A stretch of 64,000 bases of DNA from Sordaria brevicollis. Lineage: Eukaryota; Ascomycota; Sordariomycetes; Sordariales; Sordariaceae. The stretch's first letter is position 1. Each line of letters starts with the position of its first letter. Shown piece by piece: positions 38,831 to 48,099 of this stretch. Under the pieces are notes generated by a model. That model did not search any database, was not told the DNA's origin, and saw only the letters and a program-made list of their open reading frames with translations. The position numbers were made by a program, and so were the translations under genes. The stretch spans positions 2,666,001 through 2,730,000 of the forward strand of contig JAUTDP010000002.1 of assembly GCA_033439795.1 (NCBI GenBank), in the 5' to 3' direction.

Positions 38831-39797
38831 TAACGTTTATTTATAAACGGCGCTAAGGGTTATCTAGCTTTAAAACGGCTATAGTAACTTAAATTATAAA
38901 AAAATTTATAACCCAATTAATAAATATAAATATTAATAAAACTCTTTAAATTGAAGAAATATAATAAATTACCGGTTACGTGAAGTAGATAATCGTTGGT
39001 TAACGAAATAATTTAAAATACTTCCGGCTCCCGGAAATAATTAATATATATTAAAACTTTTTATTAGCCCAATTAACCAATTAAAGCTAATAAATCCTTC
39101 CTTATATTTTAAGGATTATAAAGGTTTAATTTTAAAAAAAGGAAAAGTAATTCGAATTAAATCTTAAAATTGATTTTAAATAAAATTCCAATCCTAATTC
39201 GGGATAAAATTTCCATTTTATTTCGGAATTCTTTCGAAATTTTTAATTATTTAAAATAAAACGCTTTCTATTTAAAAAAAAAATACAAAGAAAAAAGAAT
39301 ACTAAAATGGTAAACGAAATATATAATATATAGAAATTAAACCGTTTCGGAATCGGCTTTTAGGAATTTAATAATAGCCCTAAAGGGTAAATATTAACCG
39401 CGGAATTAATTAACTATTATAATACCGCGGCCAATAAGCGCGGAAATATTAATATAGTATAAATAATCGGGATAAATAAGAATTATTATTTCGTTCGATA
39501 TATCGATATAAATATCGCTAATCGGTTTTTAAATCTTTTAATAAAACCGTTTAGTATAAAAGTATCGCCCCTACGGGTATTATAATAATTATTATATAAT
39601 AATATAATTTAAAAATTAAATTAATTAGGTGGAGGAATAACGTTAATGTATAAAATAGGAATAAATAATTAAACGGTATAATAGAATCGAAGCGTAGCGT
39701 AATATATAAACGGAAAATAGGGTTTTTTAGAATAAGAAATAAAATTTTCTACAAATTGTAATAATTAATATTAAAATTATAAAGGATTATAATTTTT

Positions 39798-39806
39798 AAG
39801 GGGGGG
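39798..39806 (+). promoter_or_regulatory. B-fwd polypurine tract
   Basis: AAGGGGGGG a few bases before the 3' LTR at 39813, mirrored in B-rev at 10857-10865. Confidence 0.78.
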
Positions 39807-39812
39807 TATAAT

Positions 39813-40098
39813 TATAAAGGTATTATTAAAAAGGTTTAAAGGGATCCGTATAATTAAAATATAGTAGCTTAGGACGACGGATAAAATAGCGGATAAAATA
39901 AAGATAGTAGGATATAATATAGAAGAAAGGATTTCGGAGTCCGGGCGCCGACCGTTCCGGACTTATAAGGAAGCGTATAAATATAAAAAAGGATAACTCC
40001 TAACTAGAGATTTATATTTGGCTAGGCTAAAATCTTCCTTCCAGAATAGATTTACCTTGTGCGACCTACTCTTACCCTTTTGTACTTGTGACTTTACA
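39813..40098 (+). repeat. 3' LTR of B-fwd (286 bp)
   Basis: Inner end heavily converted. The outer end (from about 40015) is intact, with TTGTGCGACC and CTTGTGACTTTACA. TTTAC follows, the RIP-altered partner of TTCAC at 9134-9138. Confidence 0.93.
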
Positions 40099-40103
40099 TT
40101 TAC

Positions 40104-41103
40104 GTATTAACGCCTTCCTTTCTATTCGCTTATTAAATTATTAATTAATTTTACTTTTTTTTAAGGAGATTTTATATTAATATAAATAATTATTATTAAA
40201 TTAATAACGAATTTATTTACCCCGTTAAATAAATCGGTTTATTATATTTTTATTAATGATTTTTTTACAATTATCCTTCTTACATAATATTTTCGTATTA
40301 AAAATATTACGATTATAGGTATAATATAATCGAATCGAATAATCCCCGAATTTAAAAAATTTTGTAACGGAAATAATAAAAAGGAAAAAATACTATTTAA
40401 TATTCTTTACCAATAAGTATTCAACGTTCCGGGCCCGAAACCTAAAAAAGGTAAAAAACCCTTATTAAATCTAAATTAAAAAGGTAGAATAATATACCTT
40501 TATATAAAAGATCGCTAAATAATAAATTTTTTATTTATTTAATTCGATAATAGTAAATTTCGTAAGTATATGTACCGTCGTTAATTAATTCGTAAAGGAA
40601 TTATAAAAAACTTCTTTAACGATAAGGGGTATAAGTAAATTTAAATACCATTTATTATTTTATTATATAATAATTTTATAAATAGTATAAATATCGGTAA
40701 TTAATTTTACGTATATAATATATATATATACCGCTACCGACGTAGTCTCTTTATAGCGATTTTCATTAATTTCTATATCGGTACGTTATTATTATATATA
40801 ATTTTAAATATATATTAATGATATCGATATAATAGAAATTATTATAATTAATGTACTTTTAAATTAGAAGGAAAAATCGTACGGTCTTCTATTTATTATT
40901 AAAAATTGTACTATATATACAAATTTTCGTACTTAATTAAAAAACGAGATTTAAATAATATTTAATAAAACCGCTACCCAATACCGAATTGTACTAATTC
41001 GATCCCTAATATTTAATATTAGGGAAATACTAGTAATTAAATATAAGGGAGCGAAGCGTATTAATAGAATTATTTATTCGATATATTCGTCGGTATACTT
41101 TAA
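40104..41103 (+). pseudogene. piggyBac-like transposase, C-terminal piece
   Basis: Third piece, on the far side of B-fwd. The second catalytic region reads Ile-Asn-Asp-Phe-Phe-Thr at 40252-40269 (Asp-Asn/Asp-Phe-Phe-Thr in the family). A third region near 40680-40710 reads Ile-Asn-Ile-Gly-Asn, where Val-Asp-x-x-Asp-Gln is typical, followed by an Arg-Tyr-Arg-Arg and hydrophobic stretch as in piggyBac. The phase is one base off the middle piece, so a small indel or intron lies near the junction. A likely end is TAA at 41101-41103. Summed over three pieces the protein would be about 680 residues. Confidence 0.78.
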
Positions 41104-41350
41104 AAATAAATTAACCTATTATACGAATTCCTTTCTAAGCGTATAAAAAAAGAAGGGAATAAAGCGTACTTTAACTTACTTATATTATATTACGTATAAT
41201 ATTGTAATTTATAAAAGATACCGTTATTGGGAGGCCTATATACGTTAATTAAATTTGGGAATAGCTTTATTTGTTATATTTTGGTTGGAAATTTATTGAT
41301 TCGGCTTTACGGATTCCGCGCCCGTTTCCTCTCTATATATAGTACGATAT
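41104..41350. other. AT-rich tail of the outermost element
   Basis: AT-rich sequence after the transposase remnant. CpA and TpG return gradually from about 41210, and composition is normal by about 41380. No inverted partner of the left edge (741-863) could be matched by eye. Confidence 0.5.
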
Positions 41351-44300
41351 TAATTTGCTGTAAACGTAGGTAAAAAGCAGGTATCTGCATGGGCCAAAAT
41401 GTTACCGCAGAAAAAAATAGGTAGATCGAGGTTATTTAATTGGTCGCCCTATATCATGATACATTTGCACGGCTAAAGGGATCATTCTGTTCCCTTGTTC
41501 GGTTGGACCGACGAACTTTGGAGAGTTGGACCTGGACCCCTGTTCCTTACCTCGCTTACACCTTAGTTACAGTGTAATCCTATTAGTGCATGTTAGTGTC
41601 CCCGTGCACGCAATGGTAACAGCAGGACAGGGGTAAATTCAAGGTTCCAGCCTCCAAAATTCAAAAGTCCACAAGGAGTCAAGGACAAGGGGGTTGGATT
41701 ACGTACATTCCCAAGTTCCCCTGTGTCTTGCAGCTATGGCGACGATGTCGTTGATGACGATCATCACCAATTGATGGAACTGATGGAACCTGTGTGGAAT
41801 AGTAATGGAAGGTTGGAAATATTGGAAGGCTGGTTGGAAGGCTGGAAAAAGGAGACTATGGAGTTTCTGGAAATGTTCCTTTTGCGCTTCCATGACGTTG
41901 GATCATGATGTGTGGAGTGTGTGTACCATTCTGTTGGGGACGCACAATGAAAGGGGGCAGGTTGTTCATTCAGGGGTTAAGGGGTACGGGAACCGGTACC
42001 AGCCACCAGGCGCTGTGAACCACCAGGAGTTCATGTGCAGGGGTTTAACAGTGGTTCAAGGGTTCAAGAGCTACGAGTTCGGCGCAGAACAGGGAATGTC
42101 TTTGAGAAGAGGCCGCCAGCCAGGCTCTCAGGAAGGCGGTTAGACAGGGGTTGAACGAGTCATGACTTGATGACAAGAGGGTTGGACACTCCTTTTTTGC
42201 AAAGCACAAGAGAGAAGATATGGCTCAGTAGCTGAAGAGGAGGATCAGACAAGTGTTGAGGGTTCCAATAAGACAATTATCTCTTTTTCAAGTGTTTCAT
42301 TCTACTTCTTGCCAAAAGATACATGTTCGCGCTATGTAGCCTCCCAGCTCGCCGCCGTCCATTTCTGGTTCGATGTTTATACTTTCGTCGGTTTCTCTTC
42401 CTTCGTCATTTTCCAGAACTCCATTGATCTTCTTCCCTATTCTTAATCGCTATACGGCCATCGTATTTTGTTATGTCGCCTATTCTTCCTGTCCTAATCC
42501 TCGATTCTACTCTTCTTTCTGTCCTTTCGCAAAGGCCGGTTTCCATCTTGCACGCTCTTGCGTTCCTATATCGCTCCAGATTTGCTTTTCATCTTGGAAA
42601 TACCCATCACTTCTCCATTTTTTGTTCCCTTGCTTGCATTGCAATCCGTCATCGCTCTCTCAGCCACCGAAGCCCTCTCTCCATGTTCATTGATTCCTTT
42701 GCGTGCGTCGTTCCGTCCTGTGCTGTCATGCTTCACTTCTTATCGCTGCCCCCATTTGAACCGGAATTCGAACTCGACCCGGACCCCGATGAGGAACCTG
42801 AACTGGAGGAACTGCTTGACGTCGGGGCGCTGATAGTGATTGTGGGGAGGAAAACGGGGATGATGGGTGGGTTCCTTGGTGGCTGCGACATTGTTCGGGG
42901 ATCTGCTCGCTGGCGCTTCTGGGTGTGCTCTATCGTCACTGTGGTGCGCTGGTGGAAATCAATGCTCGCCGGTCGTTTCGGTTGCAGTACTTGGAAACGT
43001 TGTCTTTGTTGGTGTTCCCACGACGATCTGTTTAACTTTCCTGGTGTATGCTCTCCGTGTACCTATTGTCTTGCTGATAATGCAACAGAGTGGAGGTGTC
43101 CGAAGACCCTGCCCGTTGTCGAAATCGTTGATAGAGTTTTTACAGAAAAGAAAGGAGTCGTCAATCCTGTATAAGAAAAAAGTCACAATGGTTCCTGCCT
43201 GTATCTATACATATAGTACCAGTGTCCAGATATTTTCGCGTCACCTGTGCTATTTTCAGTGCGGTGATGATGGCAAGTGCGAAGCGCAAAATGTGCCAAG
43301 CCACAACGAACAGGACGGCAGGAGCGTTTGCTTCATCAATTGTGGCGTCCATCCGTTTGATGATGGTTTCGGATGCGCTCACGCCGATAAGTTCTGCGTT
43401 AGTTGACGAACGTTCTCATGGCACCAGGCGGGTGTGCACGGGTGATTCAGTCAATAAGGCTAAGTAGTTCCCGGCGTTCCCAGCTTTCTGCCTTCCATGT
43501 CGTGGCGGCATACCAACACCAACATCACCCATTGCGGGCGAGAAGCCGCCCTAGAGGTATCTATTATGATGTAGCGGGACTATCGGGCAAGGGACGGGTG
43601 CGTCGCAATCGTAAGAGACAAACAAGTTTCATGGTGTGAAACATATTATTCAGAACCACGGATTTTGGTCGGGAAGAGCGACAAGGTACTGGCGGACTGT
43701 TGCCGGACTCACTTGAGGTTGGTAACCCATGGTCCGTCGCAGGTTGTCTGGCAAGAGTTGATGCAAATGGTGATTCATTACAGAAAACAACACATCAAGG
43801 CAAAAATCCACGATATGGAAAGATGTCTTGACACACAATCCAAAATTATCATCGGGGCACATGTCGCGCCTCCTTTGCAGCCGTGTCCGATTACCATTCC
43901 GGCAGTCACGGTTTGCGATGGTGGAAGGAAGTGACGTTGCAATTGGCTTGAGTGCGGGAAGGAGCCAAGTGGTGATGAGCAAGGATGGTCGTTGTCCGTG
44001 CCACATCCACACCCCAATCGACGACAAGGGTAGTCGGAACGGCAAAAAAAAAACAAGCTAAGCGATGCCAAGATGTGGTGATAGCTTCATTGTCGTCATC
44101 AGCCTTTTTCCAAGTGATATGATACACTGCGACGAAAAAAGTTGCAAAAAAAGTGCAAAAAAGTCAAAAATTAATGACAAGCTCAGGGTTCGAACGGCTG
44201 TCGTACTGAGAATGGAGGGAGTAGAAGAGCCCTTGTTTACGTACGCACTGACGCCATCTCTGTACTGCCCTAGAACACCCCAGCCCCGGGGGAGCCTATT

Positions 44301-47139
44301 CCCCCCTGTTGGGGGGGGTTTCGGCGGTTCGGGGGCGGTTTGGGGGCGGCTCGTAGGGGGAACAGGTTGTTCCCCCGGGGCTGGGGTGTCTAGTGCATGT
44401 GGTAGTGCTCCTAACAGAAGTGCAATGTTAGGTCTACACACCACACCGCTCTGCCATGTTGCCATGGTACCCTCACTTGTCTGTTGAAAACATGCCGACC
44501 TGACCTTCCCTATAAACCTCGATTCAAGGTACCTTTGGGTTTGAAGCCTGTGATGGGATCGCAGCTACGCAGCCACTCGCCATGTCGGGATGCCTCTCGT
44601 CGCCGCGCCACGACGTTGGAAACTGAGATTACGCTCGATCTTGGTTGTTGACTTCGTTGGAAACAAATTTGCTGCTGGAGACAACAACAGTGTCGTCCAA
44701 CACAGCGCTCTCATCTTGGGAAAGAGCCGACGGAAAGTGGCAAGTGGGGGAAATGAGCGCGGCGAGTGCGGCAGGTGCGGTAGACTTTTCACGAGACTTG
44801 AGAGCAGAGGGCAAGTACAACCTTGGCAGACTTCCTTCCATCTTGGGGTCACGACATTGCATACAAATGAAGCTATTCACACCTACACCACCGCCATGCT
44901 GATCAAAGTTGACTCGGGAAATATAGTTCACCTTGAGATTCGGTTCAGTCTCGAGGGTGTATGCCGTCTCACAATCATCCGCTGGTATTCAATCGGTTCC
45001 CTTTTTCAATCGCTCGTTGAGCTTGACGGCGACTTGCTCCATGATCTCCAAATCCTACCTCCTCTTCTGTCTGGACCACAACTTCCTTGGATGGAAACCA
45101 CCACGCCCGCCTCTTTCCATTTCAAGCAAGAGCAAAGTCTTTGCTTCGGCCTCACCTGAACTGGAAGGTACGCAAAGACAAATGAAGCCATCGCGCGCCT
45201 TCCATAAACTTTATCATGGCGCCGCTCCATGATAACCAGTTTGTTTCTCTATCGGAAAGCGTTGTCCTCTGTGATTATGGTGCAATTGAGAGGCACTCCA
45301 CTGGGTGGCGACGCTCCCGCCAGCATCGCACCTGGTAAGCCGTAGGCATGGACCAAATTGTCGGCAGCGCTAAGTCTACAAAAGAAGTCATGAGTCAGAC
45401 TACCTGGAATCTGTAGAGGTATCTTCGTGACTTCCTCTATCGCAGATAACTGCCTGGTATCATTTCTCGACTCGAAAGCCCACCGATACCTCTAGGGAGA
45501 AAGACCAACGGCCGCGCTGCTAACCTCGATGGCTTCCATAGACGACCAATTAATCAACAAACAGTACAGCCAAAGAAAATACTGATATCTCAATCGTCGA
45601 GAAAGTCCACTTAGTGTTTCTGTCGTAACTTGTCCCACAAGACATCTCAATCCCCATTGTCCGCCAAGTGTCTTCCGACTTCGTCGTCGTCAATTTAGTT
45701 TCGCCCTCGCCTTCGCCCTCGCCAGTATCCCAGCCGGTGGGTGTCATCCATCTTTTATGAACAAGGGTGTTGTCCCCTCGAGCTCCTCCTATAGGTAGAG
45801 TAGCAACAGAAGAGGGTCCTTCACTCCGAGATGACTCTCTCTAGCCAATCGTTCTTGAATGATGTGTTCCCGCCAAGTGCTGTCATTCATGATGTTGTGC
45901 ATGTTTTTCGAACAAGGATGCTACGCTAGGTTCGGCCCGCCCATCATTGGTGCGAAGTGGAGAGGAAGATCATTCTCCAAATGTGCGGGGCCGGTTCGGT
46001 GTCTTAATCCATTGACCGCGCAAAATACTCATTCGCTTTGCAAAAATTCGAACCTTCTCTTTCCATTTGGTGAAGCTGTATTGCCTGAGATAGACGATTA
46101 CGACTTCTCATCCTCAACTGACCATTTGAAGAATTCCGCCATTGAGCATTGCCCTTTTCGATCCACCATCGAGTGACACTTGCTCATGGAAATCGAAGGA
46201 TTGATCAAGAACAAAAATGGAATCCCTCATGAAGTCGCCTTCCCAATTAAGGTTTATTGCCAAGAATGCCTGAATTCCCTCGCTGCCCAACAGAGTGCGA
46301 CTTCGAGCCATCAACACAGCCAACCACCAACCCCGCAACCTCCAACATTTTTGAGTGATCGTCATAAGATGCTCTGCCAAGACATGTCTGGGAGGAATGG
46401 CGACTGGATGTCACTGGAGGATTCGACTTCATGCAAGATCAGCACGACAAAGCAAGATCCGTCACACATCACACACTTTGGATTGATGCGCGCAAATCAA
46501 TCTGATAACTGTACTCTGAAGAGTTTTCTGTCTTGTAACACTCTGTGACAAAGGTAATTTGACAAAGGAATCCAAAGCCACCGACTGTCAAACAATGCTT
46601 TTGCTTGATTGCTCCGTGCTTTGTGATACCGGCGAATTGCCATTGTCAACGCCTCACCGTCTTTCCATCCTTCCAAGTATATACCATGGTTGAGTTGGAT
46701 ATTGGGTACTCCAGTTAGTCAGTTAGTTAATGGTCACTCCAAATGATTCGATCCAAAGGCACCCCAGTGTTCAAAGAAAAAAAGTAGACTTGATTACTAG
46801 CTAGTAACTGCCTCAAACTCCTTCGCTCTGAAAGACAATAGAAAGACAAAAATAACAAAACTAGGCCTAAGTTTCGAAGAAAGGAATGGAAGTAGCATGC
46901 TATAAACAAGAGAAGAAGTGAAAAGAAAAGGAAGAAGAATCGTTCCCAGATCGTTCATCCATCATGTGCAGTCATCAATCCAGCTCACTCCCTCCAGTCC
47001 ATCTCTTTCATTTCGTTGGTTGTTCACTCACTCATTCAGTCACCCAGCACTAGGTGAAGAGATGAGGAGCGTTCAGGTGATTTTGTTGCTTCCTCCCAAG
47101 ATGAAAAAGGGGAAAAGCTCTCAAAACACCGCCGAGAAT
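41351..47139. other. GC-balanced, gene-poor stretch
   Basis: About 5.8 kb without a gene I can defend. Overlapping open frames on both strands (42373-45232 in particular) reflect low stop density; none shows a domain. The least weak candidates are two. One is a minus-strand start at 43382 with one membrane-like segment and a possible intron at about 43188-43240. The other is a minus-strand frame at 44629-44931 with protein-like composition. Short imperfect repeats of a GGAAGGCTGG-type word occur at 41806-41850. Confidence 0.5.
44273..44390. mobile_element. 118-bp GC-rich inverted-repeat element
   Basis: Ends are inverted copies: ACACCCCAGCCCCGGGGGA at 44275-44293 is perfectly complementary to 44371-44389. 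TA dinucleotides flank it (44271-44272 and 44391-44392), fitting a TA target duplication of Tc1/mariner type. The loop is very G-rich, with several runs of three to eight Gs between 44311 and 44360. Alternatively it may be a strong hairpin with another role. Confidence 0.6.
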
Positions 47140-47883
47140 TTAGTGCCAGCCAATGAGGCCGAGGATACCGCCGGCAAGGCCACCAAGGATGGCGCTGAGG
47201 AGGCCACCGACCAAGAAGAGGAGACCGGCGACGACCTTGTCGAGAGCCTTGATCAGTCCGGAAAGAGCGATGATGAGAGGGGTGATGAGGGGAAGGAGGC
47301 AGGCTGTTTTTGGGTGGTAGTTCGTTAGCGCCTCGTTTACACAAGATCCCATGGGGAAAGACATGAACTTACCGAGACCGAGCTTGACGATGAGGAACTT
47401 GAGGGTATAGGCAATCTCAAAGACGAGGATCTTGATCTTGATGGTCAAGCAGTCCTTGTCGCAGGCGCTGCCACCGCCAGAAGGGGGGTTGGAGTCGCCG
47501 GTGCGAGCAACGATTTCAGTCCAGAACTCGCGCTTGGAAAGAGTGGTGGTGGCAGCAGAGAGGGCCGCGGTGATGGCGTCGAAATCGGGCTTCAACTTCT
47601 TGGCGGCATCGTTCTGCTGGGCAAGGCTAGGGTTGTCGGGGTAGGAAGCGGCAGTGGCGTCTGTAGTTTCAAGTGATTAGTATCCGGGTTTGATCGGGTG
47701 GAACTGATGATGGAAGGAAGGATGGATAAAAGACATACTCATGTTCGCGGTGTGTTGGCGAACGAGGTCGGTCAACTGATCGATCTGAGTGGCCTGGCTC
47801 TCCAGCTGGCGCTCCGCAATGATGGGAGTCGCGAAAGCTGAGGCGGCGAGAGCGAAGAAAGAGAAGAAGATTCCGGCCTTCAT
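47140..47883 (-). CDS. Small secreted protein with hydrophobic C-terminus, three exons
   Basis: The ATG at 47883 follows CATCAAA and a pyrimidine-rich leader. Exons are 47739-47883, 47373-47660 and 47140-47303. Introns are 78 bp (GTATGT...ACAG, with a TACTAATC branch site) and 69 bp (GTAAGT...ACAG). The spliced frame gives 198 residues. Residues 1-18 form a classic signal peptide ending Ala-Phe-Ala. A Gln/Asp-rich helix-like segment follows, then a Ser/Gly-Pro linker with Cys-Asp-Lys-Asp-Cys. The last 50 or so residues are hydrophobic and Gly/Leu-rich, enough for two short membrane-binding helices. The second intron keeps frame, so retention would still give a protein. I know no named family; a surface or cell-wall associated role is inference. 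Confidence 0.85.
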
Positions 47884-48057
47884 TTTGATGGTTGGTGATT
47901 AAAAGTTCTTGTAGAACGTTTGAGAGGAAGCTTTTTTTTCTGTGAAAGAGAGGCTGAGAGGGTTGTGAAGAGCTGAGAAGATCTGAGAACTCTGAGGCTT
48001 TTGATGCTGCTGATGATGAGAAGAATGAGACTGGACTTTGAGGAGAGGAAAGGTCTC

Positions 48058-48064
48058 TATTTAT
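48058..48064 (-). promoter_or_regulatory. TATA-like box of the secreted-protein gene
   Basis: It reads ATAAATA on the minus strand, about 175 bases upstream of the ATG at 47883. It precedes a leader rich in CT and TCTC words, a common fungal promoter layout. Confidence 0.5.
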
Positions 48065-48099
48065 GTCTTTTCGCCGAGGTTGAGATGGTGTTGATCTTT

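Larger units (their letters stand above)
9139..40098 (+). mobile_element. Gypsy retrotransposon, family B host copy (B-fwd), interrupted three times
   Basis: LTRs of 286 bp at 9139-9424 and 39813-40098 bound one element whose own sequence is 9139-10565, 18231-21805, 29925-30660 and 37907-40098 (about 7.9 kb). Its flanks are TTCAC (9134-9138) and TTTAC (40099-40103), a target duplication differing by one CpA to TpA change. It is split by B-rev, C and A2. In each case sequence on the two sides joins to match the uninterrupted B-rev copy or a continuous pol frame. It is about 270 bp longer than B-rev, which two extra tandem units near its 3' end explain. Confidence 0.93.
741..41350. repeat. RIP-mutated nested transposon block (about 40.6 kb)
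   Basis: The stretch is strongly AT-rich and almost free of CpA and TpG, while CpG stays common, which is the footprint of RIP. It resolves completely into nested transposons: piggyBac-like remnant, Gypsy A1, Gypsy B with B-rev, C and A2 inside it, and a small inverted-repeat element inside C. Target-site duplications and rejoining frames support the nesting. There is no room left for a host gene. Only one open frame above 60 codons survives in the 40 kb (15857-16045, minus), and it is a scrap of a pol gene. Confidence 0.92.

Noticed and set aside
741..41350. Mitochondrial DNA insertion as cause of the AT richness
   Set aside because: CpG is abundant while CpA/TpG are lost, and the content is retrotransposons; mitochondrial DNA would not show this pattern.
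44185..44197. GGTTCGAAC, resembling a tRNA B box
   Set aside because: No A box at the right distance and no cloverleaf arms around it.
42373..45232. Dense overlapping open frames on both strands
   Set aside because: No frame has a domain, consistent codon bias or a defensible intron model; the density fits low stop frequency.
46918..47328. 136-codon plus-strand frame
   Set aside because: Its 3' part is the antisense of exon 3 and the second intron of the secreted-protein gene; acidic composition is the mirror of that gene's Leu/Gly codons.
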